42,529 nucleotides of DNA. Origin: Undibacterium sp. Lineage in GTDB: Bacteria > Pseudomonadota > Gammaproteobacteria > Burkholderiales > Burkholderiaceae_D. The notes under the pieces were generated by a model, which did not search any database, had not been told where the DNA came from, and saw only the letters and a program-made list of their open reading frames with translations. Numbering within the stretch: the stretch's first letter is position 1; each line of letters opens with the position of its first letter. Positions 28,248 to 37,577 of the stretch are shown here, in pieces. A program made the translations under genes and the position numbers. The stretch covers positions 1 to 42,529 of the forward strand of contig JANYFV010000013.1 of NCBI GenBank assembly GCA_025359635.1, written 5' to 3'.

Positions 28248-28274
28248 TTTTTAACGATTCAGTTCGCTCAAAGT

Positions 28275-30131
28275 TCAGACCGTAAAACTCTTGTTATAAA
28301 CCGTCCCGCCTATCGTGACATTGTTTAAACTCAAGCCCTGTACGTTATACAAAAACAGCGCTTGTTTTGTATTCACTGGCGTACCAAAATTGCAGTCACT
28401 AATGCTGACATTGCTGACTGGCAGCACCGCTGGCGCTGGCTCAGGTCCGTTGTAATTTGAAGCGACCGGTCCCAAAATAACGATCGCTTGATAACAGGAA
28501 AAGCGCCCGCCTTTTGCGGCGACATTGCCCACGGTTACATTTGAAATATGCACATTCGACACTTCTGGTGGCCGCGTTCTGACATTGTCGGCAAGTGGCG
28601 TGTAATCGCAATCAAAAGTGATCACTGCACCGGCGGCCGTGGCGACTGTCTTGGCACTGATCGGTGAGTTCGGTGGTGACGCGTAAAATGACGGGCTGGT
28701 CTGTACCCCGTTAGGGATCTGAATATTGCGCACGTAAAAATTTCTTAAATAACCACCACGGTTCATATTGGTTTTTAAACGTATCGCGGTATTGAGCGGA
28801 TTCGTGGCCCAGTTAATATTTTCGAACAAGAGATTTTGCGCGTAGACATTTTGTATTCCGCCCGCCATCTCACTACCCAAGGTAACAGCACCATGGCCAC
28901 TTTGCATGGTGCAATTCTGGATCACGATATTCTGTGATGGGCCATATTGCGTGTCGAGATCCTTGCCGGCTTTGATGGCAATGCAGTCATCACCAGAATC
29001 AAATGTACAGGCATCAACCAATACGTAATTACAGGCTTCCGGATCAAAGCCATCGCTGTTCGGGCCATGACTTTTGGCATACACATTCTTGATCATGATG
29101 TCACGGCAATTCACGGGATGATGCTGCCAAAATGGTGTATTCGTGACCTGGTAGCCCTGCAATAAAACTTTGTCGCAACTGATGAACTGTATCATCGGTG
29201 GACGCAGATAATGCCCCATGCCAAAGATGCGTTTCGCGAGCGGAACGCCTGCCTCAGATAATGCAGGAAGATAAGCTCCATCTGCGCGCCAGTGTTCGCC
29301 TGTACCTTGTATCAACGCTTGCTGCGCATCAGACAAACCAGGTGCGAGTGCGGTCAGCGATTTGGGGTTCAAGGAGTTCAGCGTATTTTCCGACATATTG
29401 CCTGCGACGAAATTGGGGCTGCTGCCCTGCGCTACTGAGTTGATGGTTTTATTCTTACCTTTCCAGGTCCACCAGCAATCCTGACTTCCGGTAAACGGTA
29501 CGCCGGCCTGGCCATTGAGAACGCTGGTCCAGTCGTCGCCGGTCAATGCAATATTACTTTGGCCGTAGGCGTACACCATCGGTGAAAAATTCAGGCAGTC
29601 ATTGCTTTGCCATCTGGAGATGACCAGCTTGCCGTTCGCACCGCAATCGACTGCACCGTATTTGGCATAATCTGCCGGGTCATTACTGAAATAAACCTGC
29701 GCACCGGCGTTCAAATGCACGTTAACGTTCGAGAGCAAAACGATGGGGCCAGCACAATACCAATTACCAGCAGGGATCACGACACGGCCGCCGCCAACCT
29801 GATGGCAAGCAAGGATCGCTTTGGCAATCGCGGCATAACAATCGGTGGCATCGCTCACAGGAGACTTCAGCGTCGCCTTCTCTTCATACGAGATCCACGC
29901 GGCGACTGTCGCTAGCTCACAAGATACAGCGCCAAACGCGGTAATCAAAAAACTCTCTTTGCGAAACACTAAAGGTTTTGCAAAACGATCAATGATGAGT
30001 TGTGCCTGATCCCAAGGATCTTTCGGTACCGTAGCTACCGCCTTGGAGATGCCGCTCGCCAAGGATATACCAGTGACAGACATCGCCTGCATGAATTTTC
30101 TGCGCTGCTGGGCAAATTTATTTTTGTTCAT
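28275..30131 (-). CDS. Tat-exported glycoside hydrolase family 28 polygalacturonase
   Basis: A 618-residue parallel beta-helix enzyme that hydrolyses alpha-1,4 galacturonosyl links in pectate. GH28 motifs occur in order: NSDGFDPEAC (usually NTD), DSGDDCIAIKAG, SGHGAVTLGSE and the lysine-bearing TAIRLKTN (usually RIK). The N-terminus QQRRKFMQAMSVTGISLASG is a twin-arginine signal, with RR at residues 10-11. The protein is longer than most GH28, with an inserted segment (about 215-290) that may restrict the cleft, so exo action is plausible. ATG 30131 is preferred to the ORF-track start, which would overlap the upstream gene. It lies 34 nt after the GH28-CE8 fusion gene, in one operon. Confidence 0.92.
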   Translation of the reverse strand: MNKNKFAQQRRKFMQAMSVTGISLASGISKAVATVPKDPWDQAQLIIDRFAKPLVFRKESFLITAFGAVSCELATVAAWISYEEKATLKSPVSDATDCYAAIAKAILACHQVGGGRVVIPAGNWYCAGPIVLLSNVNVHLNAGAQVYFSNDPADYAKYGAVDCGANGKLVISRWQSNDCLNFSPMVYAYGQSNIALTGDDWTSVLNGQAGVPFTGSQDCWWTWKGKNKTINSVAQGSSPNFVAGNMSENTLNSLNPKSLTALAPGLSDAQQALIQGTGEHWRADGAYLPALSEAGVPLAKRIFGMGHYLRPPMIQFISCDKVLLQGYQVTNTPFWQHHPVNCRDIMIKNVYAKSHGPNSDGFDPEACNYVLVDACTFDSGDDCIAIKAGKDLDTQYGPSQNIVIQNCTMQSGHGAVTLGSEMAGGIQNVYAQNLLFENINWATNPLNTAIRLKTNMNRGGYLRNFYVRNIQIPNGVQTSPSFYASPPNSPISAKTVATAAGAVITFDCDYTPLADNVRTRPPEVSNVHISNVTVGNVAAKGGRFSCYQAIVILGPVASNYNGPEPAPAVLPVSNVSISDCNFGTPVNTKQALFLYNVQGLSLNNVTIGGTVYNKSFTV

Positions 30132-30165
30132 CGCATTCTCAATTTCAATATTAATGTGATTTTCT

Positions 30166-32883
30166 TTATTCGTTGGTATTATTAAACTCAGCCAAAAACA
30201 CCTCGGCTGGCGACGGTTTGGCGCTATACCCCAATTGAGAAACCGGATCGATACCAACGTTTAACAGATTGCGCCAATAATCATTCGAGCTGTATTGCGC
30301 AGGGCGGTAAGGCAGCGTGCCGTTCTTATTCCAATCCGACCAAGGATGGGTTTTATGAATATGTGCACCGATAATTGAATTCAGAATCACGCTCTTGCCG
30401 ACTGTTTCCAGTACCGTCTTTGACACCGTGCCGACGGGTGCCGCATAGCCATCAACCAAGCCCAAGCTGCAAGAGTAGCCGGGCGTGTTCACTCTGCCAT
30501 AGGGCGTACATTTTTGCGTGTGAAACCATTGTCGCCCCAGATAAAATTGACCGGCCAGGGCATTCGCACTGCCATCATGGGTAAATTTGCAATGATTAAA
30601 CACAAAGCCGTATTTGCTCTGGTAATTGGTGTTGGGTGCAGTCACGTAAGAGGTCGATCGATCACCTAATGATTTGATCTCGCTCTGATAAAAATAGGCG
30701 GTAGTGTCACCAAAAATGAAATCGACATTTCCTTCGATATACGATTGATTAAAAAAACTGCGCACCGTCTTTGCAATCTCAGGGGACTTCAAATACAAGG
30801 TATCCTGAAAACCCAATACACGAACGTTCTCAAATTGCAGCTTGTCCGCACCATCGAGCATTAATGCCACAGCCTGATGGTGCACCACTACAGCCGGTGC
30901 CGTGCCTGCGGTAGCGCCGCAAGTGCTGTTGGGACATTCAGCGCCAGGCTCTACTTTTTCTTTGTTATAAGCGTTTTCAAACGTGATGTTTTTGGCTTGA
31001 AATCTATTGCTCTTTATCCAGGCGATGGCAGTGCCGCTAGTTCCGACCACGGGTCGATCTTTCAGTGAAGTAAACATCTCTTGAATGGCGTCATCAAGAC
31101 CGGAAAACTGTGCGCCGAATCTTGCTACATAAGCGCTGCCCAACAGTGCGGCATGCACGCTCGCTGAGATTCTGGTGTGGCTTGCATCCTTGTCGTTGGA
31201 ATACAGTGTGATGGGGATCTGTGTTGCCGGCACATACAGCAATTCACGATACACACCCGGTTTTAGCAATATGTAAATGCGCGCTTTGTGCTGCGCCTGA
31301 AGTGCTAAGGTTCTGCTTTCGATAACGGCCTGGTTAATCGCTGCCTGTACGCGATGAAACACCGTCTTGCCATTCTCCTGCGCAGCCGGATCGACGATAT
31401 AATCAACCGGAAGCGTGCTATTTTTTGCCAGGGCATCCTTCAAGGGGTCCCAGTGATCGGTAATTTCCTGACCGGCCTTACCGACAGTTTTCAGCACTTC
31501 AAGATAGTCATAGCGTTTGGCTTGATCTGCGCTCAATTGTGGTCGGCTATCTGGTGTCTGTGTGACAGGGAAAGGCACAAACTGATCGTCACAATGCACC
31601 GTCGCCACCCCAGAAAAATCAATGTTGGAATTCGCTTCTGATGAGGCCACAGCAGTCTTATCTTTGAGCAAATTCACATACTTGATTTGCTGCGCGGGCT
31701 GAGCGTCAAACAGCACATTCTGCAGTTGAATTTGCAAAGAATGCTGCGCGTCGTAGCCTTGCATAATCACCCGGCCAGGTGTCAGGCTATGCACCCGCGC
31801 TAGTGTGATTTTTTGATACTGCGGAATCAGCCTACCCTGTGCCTGCGGGTTGTAGCGGGTGTCGATATCAATCGGCTTACGTACATCGCGCAGACAGACA
31901 TTTTGATACAGCACATCCGTCACCAGGCCACCGCGCGAGACATCGCTCTTGATGCGCAAACCCGAGCTGCTGCCTTCCATACTCAAGCCATCCACCAGAA
32001 TATGGCGCACGCCGCCATTGGTCTCGCTGCCTATCGACATGCCGTGCCCGTTATAAAAATGATTTTGCAGGATAGAGATATTTTCGCTGGGGCCATTATT
32101 ACCGGCCTTGATGGCGATATTGTCGTCACCAGTGCGCAGATAGCTATGTGCAATCGTGATATTGCGTGAAGAAATGGGATCTATGCCATCGGTATTTCTG
32201 GCGTCAGTTGGTGTATCAAGACGCACACCCCAGGCAGTAAAACCATCTACCCGATTTAAGGTGACATGAAAATTTGCTGAGTTGCGCAAAGTAATACGGT
32301 ACAGAGTGATTTCTTTGGAACGGCTAATTTCAATCAGGCGCGGCACATTGTGTTCATTATTTTCTTTCTGAGCACGACGTGCCAGTTGCCACCATGATTC
32401 TGTTTTACCTGCAAGCAGCTGACCGCCCTGTCCATCAATCACGCCATCGCCCATGATACTGCTGCCTTGCGCATCGTCGATACTGATGAAAGGTTTACAG
32501 CCACGCCCGGCCACACCGTTGCTGCCACAAGTGTGCAAGCCTTTATCATACAAGGCCGCATCAGTACTGGCATACAAGGTGACACCGGAATTGATACGCA
32601 AACTGACGCCGCTTGGCAGCATTAGCGGGCCGGAGACGAAGGTGGTTTTTTCGTTATTGCTGGCTAGCTGCACCGCCTGACCGGCGCTACATTGATTGAA
32701 GGCCTGCTGTATGCGCGGCGCATCATCTACCCCTGGCTTTGCGGCATCACTCTGCGTAGCAATCAGCACCATGCAGACCGGCGGCAAAACTGGCTCAATG
32801 ACCTGACGGGTATCCTGCGCATGCACCTGTATGGCGCATGCACTTAGCAAAAAATACGTCAGGAGGCGTGAGGTAGACTTCAT
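30166..32883 (-). CDS. Bifunctional polygalacturonase-pectin methylesterase (GH28-CE8 fusion)
   Basis: A 905-residue exported protein with two catalytic beta-helix domains. After a Sec signal (to about 23, IQVHA-QDT) the GH28 domain (about 40-430) has NTDGID (230-235), TGDDNIAIKAG (GDD at 252-254), NGHGMSIGSE (GHG at 279-281) and GLRIKSD (RIK at 310-312). After a linker, a CE8 pectinesterase domain (about 490-890) has GVYRE (543-547), QAVALM, FQDTLY (Asp at 694), GNVDFIFG (Asp at 721) and LGRQW. All residues expected for both activities are present. Coupling demethylation to chain cutting would let one enzyme process esterified homogalacturonan. ATG 32883 (MKSTSRLL) begins the signal peptide. 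Middle of a minus-strand operon. Confidence 0.94.
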   Translation of the reverse strand: MKSTSRLLTYFLLSACAIQVHAQDTRQVIEPVLPPVCMVLIATQSDAAKPGVDDAPRIQQAFNQCSAGQAVQLASNNEKTTFVSGPLMLPSGVSLRINSGVTLYASTDAALYDKGLHTCGSNGVAGRGCKPFISIDDAQGSSIMGDGVIDGQGGQLLAGKTESWWQLARRAQKENNEHNVPRLIEISRSKEITLYRITLRNSANFHVTLNRVDGFTAWGVRLDTPTDARNTDGIDPISSRNITIAHSYLRTGDDNIAIKAGNNGPSENISILQNHFYNGHGMSIGSETNGGVRHILVDGLSMEGSSSGLRIKSDVSRGGLVTDVLYQNVCLRDVRKPIDIDTRYNPQAQGRLIPQYQKITLARVHSLTPGRVIMQGYDAQHSLQIQLQNVLFDAQPAQQIKYVNLLKDKTAVASSEANSNIDFSGVATVHCDDQFVPFPVTQTPDSRPQLSADQAKRYDYLEVLKTVGKAGQEITDHWDPLKDALAKNSTLPVDYIVDPAAQENGKTVFHRVQAAINQAVIESRTLALQAQHKARIYILLKPGVYRELLYVPATQIPITLYSNDKDASHTRISASVHAALLGSAYVARFGAQFSGLDDAIQEMFTSLKDRPVVGTSGTAIAWIKSNRFQAKNITFENAYNKEKVEPGAECPNSTCGATAGTAPAVVVHHQAVALMLDGADKLQFENVRVLGFQDTLYLKSPEIAKTVRSFFNQSYIEGNVDFIFGDTTAYFYQSEIKSLGDRSTSYVTAPNTNYQSKYGFVFNHCKFTHDGSANALAGQFYLGRQWFHTQKCTPYGRVNTPGYSCSLGLVDGYAAPVGTVSKTVLETVGKSVILNSIIGAHIHKTHPWSDWNKNGTLPYRPAQYSSNDYWRNLLNVGIDPVSQLGYSAKPSPAEVFLAEFNNTNE

Positions 32884-32952
32884 TTTGTGATCCTTGAGCG
32901 GCATGATGCGTTGTGTCTTTGGTCGGCTATGCAATGGTGCGCGTGGCGCAGC

Positions 32953-33759
32953 CTATTTATCGTTTTTAAAAAATGGCGTGATGGAGTTGAATGTTTGTTT
33001 CATTTCCTGCTCGACCATCCGGGAGAAAAATTCTGCCCCTTTGGCACCGAGATGGGTGCGGTCAAAATCAGTTTTTGCCGCGCCGGCAGGTTCGAGCTTA
33101 TTCACATCGATTTTAAGCGTGGCGATCACATTTTCCGGCGGCGCCATGGCCAGAGTATCTGCTTCGGCCTGCCCCATGGCCTGCACTGCTGCGTAACTGT
33201 CGGCGTTCAGATCGAGCAAGGCAAGCCGCTGTTCGATCGCCACTTTCCGGACCGCGTCTGCCCAGGCTGCAAGATTATTTTCCAGTGCTCCAGCATGAAA
33301 AGTCCTGCGTGTCAGCGGTGTCACCAGCACGGGTGTACCGCCCAGCTCCTTAACTTCGCTGGCATAGGTCGCCATATTCAGCGGGAACTCGGTGACCAGA
33401 TCGGTAGATCGCCCGGGTTTGCCCGGCTGATCGTTATGGCCAAATTGAATTAGCACATAGGTTGCGCTATAGCGACCGCCCGCACGCAATAAATTCTGTA
33501 CATTGCTCCACAAGCCTTCAGCACGAAAACTGCCTGAACTGCGCCCGCCTCGCGCCAAATTGATGCAACTGACATTCGCTTGAAAACGCTGACACAACGC
33601 GTCGCCGTACCCACTGCGCGGTGCCATGGTCGAATCGCCCACCAGAATGACGCGTATCGGCGCAGCGCTCACCAGACTGGGTGCTGTTTGCGCAACCGCA
33701 CTTGCTTGCACGCCAAACAAACTGGCAAGAAAAATCACTACGGAAAATCGAGAATTCAT
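32953..33759 (-). CDS. SGNH hydrolase, rhamnogalacturonan acetylesterase-like (CE12)
   Basis: A 268-residue exported SGNH-fold esterase. The Sec signal MNSRFSVVIFLASLFGVQASAVAQ comes first. Block I is LVGDSTMAPRSGYGDAL (catalytic Ser in GDST at about 41-44), block II contains NLARGGRSSGSF, block III is IQFGHNDQPG, and block V is FDRTHLGAKGAEFFS with the Asp-x2-His pair. This arrangement fits CE12 rhamnogalacturonan acetylesterases, which remove acetyl groups from rhamnogalacturonan I. ATG 33759 with AAGGACGAAAGT before it is preferred to the ORF-track start 13 codons upstream. It leads the esterase, GH28-CE8, GH28 gene set on the minus strand. Confidence 0.9.
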   Translation of the reverse strand: MNSRFSVVIFLASLFGVQASAVAQTAPSLVSAAPIRVILVGDSTMAPRSGYGDALCQRFQANVSCINLARGGRSSGSFRAEGLWSNVQNLLRAGGRYSATYVLIQFGHNDQPGKPGRSTDLVTEFPLNMATYASEVKELGGTPVLVTPLTRRTFHAGALENNLAAWADAVRKVAIEQRLALLDLNADSYAAVQAMGQAEADTLAMAPPENVIATLKIDVNKLEPAGAAKTDFDRTHLGAKGAEFFSRMVEQEMKQTFNSITPFFKNDK

Positions 33760-33787
33760 ACTTTCGTCCTTGGCACGTAAACAAATT

Positions 33788-33817
33788 GCGTGCGCCAAAT
33801 CATGATCTGGCGCACGC
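33788..33817 (-). terminator. Hairpin between the TonB receptor and the acetylesterase gene
   Basis: A perfect 10-bp GC-rich stem GCGTGCGCCA/TGGCGCACGC with a 10-nt loop. On the minus strand it follows the receptor stop by about 20 nt and is trailed by AATTTGTTT. It may act as a partial terminator or processing site that lowers downstream expression. Confidence 0.7.
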
Positions 33818-33835
33818 AGATTTCGTGACAGAAGC

Positions 33836-36532
33836 TTAGAAGTTGTAAGTCAGACGGGTATTCACAGAACGTCCAATCGGGCTTGCTGCGCTGCTCAGGT
33901 AACCGTTATAGCCACTATGGTTAGTCACCGGAGGTTTTGCATCAAACAGATTGGCAATACCGACGGCTATCACGAAGTGATTGAAGCCTTTATAAGCTGT
34001 GGTTAAGTTAAACGACGAGTATGGTTTGATGTCGCGGAAATATTGCGCGGCAACCAGATTTTGATCGTGATAACCGGTGTTGTAGTTTTGCGTCAATTGG
34101 GCATTCCAGTCTGTTTTTGACCATGACAAAGCCAGGGTATGCTTCCAGCGGAAAGTAATAATCGGCAAGCTACTGGTGGTACCGTTGCTAGCCAGACCAA
34201 AACGGCCGATATTCGATGAGAAATCGCCGCCCTTTTCTAACTGATTATCAAATTGCGTCAGATACGTTCCATTCAGTTGCACATTAAAATCACCTGCATC
34301 CGTTTTTGGTAAGCGGTAGGCAAGGCCAACGTCGATACCGCTGGCTTTTTGACCGCCGAGATTCATCGTGATGTTTTTGATGTACAGCAATTTACCCGTG
34401 GCATCGCGAACAAATAAATCCGCATATTTTGCCGGATTCAAGAAGTACGCTTGTTCCGGTAAATTGGCTAACATATTGTCCATCGTAATCTTCCAGAAAT
34501 CAAAAGAGGCGGTCATATTCTTCATAGGCTCAATCACGACACCTAATGTTCCACCCTTTGATGTTTCTGGCGTCAAGGCTGCATTGCTGCCTGTTTGTCT
34601 CGGCAACTTCAAATTACACACCGTGGCTGAAACCAGACCTGGTAAGGCTTTGCCTGATCCGGCAACCGCAGGTGTCGCGCTTGGGCATTGCAATGGATCA
34701 TCCCATGCAGCACCAGTTGTTGCGTTGGCACCAGCGACACGATATCCATAGCGATCAAATAATGTCGGTGCGCGGAAACCGGTATTGACCGAACCTCGAA
34801 ACATTAATGCAGCAGTCGGTTGATAGCGGAAGCTCGCTTTAGGGTTAATCGTATTGCCGAAATCGCTGAAGTGATCGTCACGTACGGCGAGGTTAAAATT
34901 GAGCTGCTTGGTGGCTGGAATTTCCAACTCTGTATATAGTGCAGCAACGTTACGTGCTCCCTGACCATGCGATGGCACAGATGCAGCATAGGTCGCCAAA
35001 TAGCCCAGATCCGTCTTGGTATCTTCTGTCGTATCACGGTGATAATCTGCACCGATCGCAATACCCAATGGGCCTGCTGGCAATTGCATTAATTCTTTAT
35101 TCACGGTGAGTTCAAGTCCGGCAAAAGTACTTCTTGAAACACGCAGTATTTGTCCGTCCAAGCCGATACTCTTCAGGTAATCCAATCCAGCAGTGTCTTG
35201 CAAGCCAAATGGATTGAGTGTCCCATTACTGATACCAGTGAGCAGTTTGGCGCCGTCAACAGAACCAGAATCCAATGCACCAGTGCGATCACTTACGCCA
35301 TAGACAACTCCTGCTTTATAGTCCCAACCTGCCAGACTTCCCTCATCGCTCAGGCTAAAGCGCTGATTGATTTGTTCATCTTTAGTGATATATGGGCCAA
35401 GCTCAGCCACGCTCCATGTCACAAGCAAAGGTGCGCCTGTTACACCGGCAACAGTTGGTACGCCGCCGCTTTTTCCCGGATACCATTTACTGGTGGATGG
35501 CAGCAGTGCAGTAACCCCATTGGCAGCAAGACTAGTGGTGGGTACTTTGGTGCCAAAAATATGTTCTTGTCCGCGGGAATAATCAGCCGTGATGTAATGG
35601 TCGTCACTGATTTTTTTGCTCGCTTTTGCATAGAACGTAGTCTGATCATTCTCGTACAAAGCAGTGTTATAGGTCAGATTGTTAATGACACAGGTATTGT
35701 TCGCACCCTTTATTGAGTATGGCGCGGTACATCCAGTAGCGTAATAAGGGTTGGCCGCCTTGAAGGTTTTAACGCTTGGTATGGTGAAGTTTGCCGGGCT
35801 GGCGAAGCCGCCACTGGCCAGAGCAGGTGCACGACCTATGCTGGTTAATAACTCAGGAGAACTCAACTCTGCACGGTCTGAACCCAACAGACGACTTCTG
35901 CGGTGTGCGTCCATCGTTGCATAGACATTCCAGCCATCTTGTTGCAGATCACCGGCACCGACAATAAAACTCAGGCGCTGCTCATCGCCACCACCAGTTT
36001 TTCGCGGCTGTACTGTTTGTGCCGTAATTGAAGCCCCTTTGTAGTCACGTTTGGTAATGAAATTGACGACACCGCCAATCGCATCTGAACCGTAAATCGA
36101 CGATGCACCATCATTCAAAATCTCTACACGTGCAATCGCACTCATAGGAATAACATCCAGATTCGCGTAACCATCAGCGATTGCCTCGTTGGCCATACGA
36201 CGGCCATTGAGCAAGACCAAAGTACGATTCACACCCAAGCCGCGCAGATTAATATTGGTACCAGAACCAGCATTCGATGGTGCCAGTGAACTCGATTGCG
36301 GCAATGCCATCATCAGATCTGCCAGCGAAGTCATACCACGCTTTTCCAGATCTTCACCGGCAATGGCGGTGATCGGAAGTGACGCTTCACTAGCGAGCCG
36401 TTTAATCGACGAACCAGTAACTTCAATCCGCTGAACTTCTTGTGCCGACACTTGATTCATCATTGTGATCACAGCAAGTGTAATGCCTGACAACACCAGT
36501 TTTGGTGTATGGTATGTATTACTTTTTTTCAT
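33836..36532 (-). CDS. TonB-dependent receptor, probable pectin oligosaccharide importer
   Basis: An 898-residue outer-membrane receptor: Sec signal (about 12-30, VSA-QEV), TonB-box-like VQRIEVTGSSIKR, plug (about 45-165, ITAIAGEDLEKRGMTSLADLM, NLRGLGVNRTLVLLNGRRM, RVEILNDGASSIYGSDAIGGVVNFITKR) and a barrel ending TRLTYNF. The plug is of the type common in carbohydrate-associated receptors. No SusD-like gene adjoins it, as is usual outside Bacteroidetes. The start has a strong AGGAGACGAAA site. Its place between the regulator and pectinase genes suggests uptake of oligogalacturonides; the ligand is inferred from context alone. Confidence 0.92.
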   Translation of the reverse strand: MKKSNTYHTPKLVLSGITLAVITMMNQVSAQEVQRIEVTGSSIKRLASEASLPITAIAGEDLEKRGMTSLADLMMALPQSSSLAPSNAGSGTNINLRGLGVNRTLVLLNGRRMANEAIADGYANLDVIPMSAIARVEILNDGASSIYGSDAIGGVVNFITKRDYKGASITAQTVQPRKTGGGDEQRLSFIVGAGDLQQDGWNVYATMDAHRRSRLLGSDRAELSSPELLTSIGRAPALASGGFASPANFTIPSVKTFKAANPYYATGCTAPYSIKGANNTCVINNLTYNTALYENDQTTFYAKASKKISDDHYITADYSRGQEHIFGTKVPTTSLAANGVTALLPSTSKWYPGKSGGVPTVAGVTGAPLLVTWSVAELGPYITKDEQINQRFSLSDEGSLAGWDYKAGVVYGVSDRTGALDSGSVDGAKLLTGISNGTLNPFGLQDTAGLDYLKSIGLDGQILRVSRSTFAGLELTVNKELMQLPAGPLGIAIGADYHRDTTEDTKTDLGYLATYAASVPSHGQGARNVAALYTELEIPATKQLNFNLAVRDDHFSDFGNTINPKASFRYQPTAALMFRGSVNTGFRAPTLFDRYGYRVAGANATTGAAWDDPLQCPSATPAVAGSGKALPGLVSATVCNLKLPRQTGSNAALTPETSKGGTLGVVIEPMKNMTASFDFWKITMDNMLANLPEQAYFLNPAKYADLFVRDATGKLLYIKNITMNLGGQKASGIDVGLAYRLPKTDAGDFNVQLNGTYLTQFDNQLEKGGDFSSNIGRFGLASNGTTSSLPIITFRWKHTLALSWSKTDWNAQLTQNYNTGYHDQNLVAAQYFRDIKPYSSFNLTTAYKGFNHFVIAVGIANLFDAKPPVTNHSGYNGYLSSAASPIGRSVNTRLTYNF

Positions 36533-36709
36533 TTTCGTCTCCTACTAATTTATAATTAAATTCATGCCTTCTTCAAGAGCATGGAACACTAGTCGGAGCA
36601 CCTCGCGTACTCGTTGCCGCGACGACGAAGATAAGGCCAAACCTTACCGAGGTCGCAAACGGTCACTTTGCATCTACTATTTCAATCCAAATCGCAATTC
36701 AACTTCTAC

Positions 36710-37411
36710 TTAACCTCTTGAGAATGTACGTGTCACACGCTCCAGATGTGCCCGCATGGCACGTCTAGCTTCCGCCGGATCGTGTGCTGCAATCGCCTCT
36801 AAAATATTGCGGTGATCAGTGAGGGTTAGCTGACGTAATTCCTCGGTCTGAAAATGTTCTTTTAAGCGATTCCAGAGACGGCCACGTTGACTCCACAAAT
36901 ACTCAACGGTACCGACCAAAGCGCTATTCCCGGTGGCCCTTGCGATGGACATATGAAACTCGCGGTCAGCATGTTCGTTACTAGCATAATCTGCATGATG
37001 TTTTTCCATCTCCAGCACGGCTTTTAAGATGGCATCAATCGCACCGTCGGTGGCAACCCTGGCCGCGATCGCTGCAATTTCAGATTCGATCAGGCGACGT
37101 GCGGATAAGACTTCAAACGGCCCCGGCCCGACTTCAGGCAAATCGGTCTCGACATCTGCCTTCTCGCTAACATAGACACCCGAGCCGCCACGTACCTCAA
37201 CTACGCCGCCTAATTCCAGCGCCAGAATTGCCTCACGCAAAGAGGCCCGACTCACACCGAGCTTGGTTGCCAGATCGCGTTCTGAAGGAAGGCGCTCACC
37301 TGATAGGATTTTCTCATCACTGATCAGTGACTGAATTCGATCAGCCACTACCCGATACAACCTTGGTTCGGGTGAGATAGCGTCATGGAGTGTATTAATT
37401 TTTTTTATCAT
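36710..37411 (-). CDS. FadR-subfamily GntR regulator (hexuronate locus, regulator 2)
   Basis: A 233-residue GntR regulator: winged helix-turn-helix (about 15-80, GERLPSERDLATKLGVSRASLREAILALELGGVVEVRGGSGVYV) and an FCD domain (about 95-230, with SARRLIESEIAAIAAR, EHADREFHMSIARATGNSALV and DHRNILEAIAAHDPAEARRAMRAHL). The metal-binding His and Asp positions of the FCD family appear intact. It is clearly distinct from the regulator at 20534. It is divergent from garD; three operator-like palindromes lie between the two genes, so control of garD-udh and itself is the natural inference. The effector may be galacturonate or galactarate. Confidence 0.93.
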   Translation of the reverse strand: MIKKINTLHDAISPEPRLYRVVADRIQSLISDEKILSGERLPSERDLATKLGVSRASLREAILALELGGVVEVRGGSGVYVSEKADVETDLPEVGPGPFEVLSARRLIESEIAAIAARVATDGAIDAILKAVLEMEKHHADYASNEHADREFHMSIARATGNSALVGTVEYLWSQRGRLWNRLKEHFQTEELRQLTLTDHRNILEAIAAHDPAEARRAMRAHLERVTRTFSRG

Positions 37412-37452
37412 AGTGCCAAGTAGTTTTAAGCAATGTGAGACAGATTTTTATT

Positions 37453-37504
37453 TGGTCAGGCCATTCTAATGTGGCCAGACCAATTTTGCAATGTGGACTA
37501 GCCA
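37453..37504. promoter_or_regulatory. Three tandem operator-like palindromes between fadR2 and garD
   Basis: TGGTCAGGCCA (37453-37463), TGGCCAGACCA (37472-37482) and TGGACTAGCCA (37494-37504) share TGGNCNNNCCA or a close variant. Starts are 19 and 22 bp apart, about two helical turns. The first two also form a larger inverted repeat together (10 of 11 arm matches around TTCTAATG). The outer TGGT and ACCA halves fit the TNGT-N3-ACNA pattern of FadR-family operators. Likely bound by the neighbouring FadR2. Confidence 0.72.
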
Positions 37505-37577
37505 AATATTTTTTTTAGTGGCATACTCGCCACAACACAGAGTTAAAAAACACGTTCACCACGCAAAGGACGAGAGC

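Noticed and set aside
36549-36576. TTGAAG-N16-TATAAA promoter (minus strand) before the pectin TonB receptor
   Set aside because: The expected transcript start would fall on the ribosome-binding site itself, leaving no usable leader; the real promoter is probably further upstream.
36633-36653. Overlapping small inverted repeats AAGG-CCAAA-CCTT and ACCT-TACCG-AGGT upstream of the receptor
   Set aside because: Stems of only 4 bp are expected by chance; no support for an attenuator or operator.
37491-37577. Upstream start of the garD ORF (MWTSQIFF)
   Set aside because: It would place coding sequence in the third operator and adds 29 residues absent from GarD proteins; ATG 37578 fits the family.
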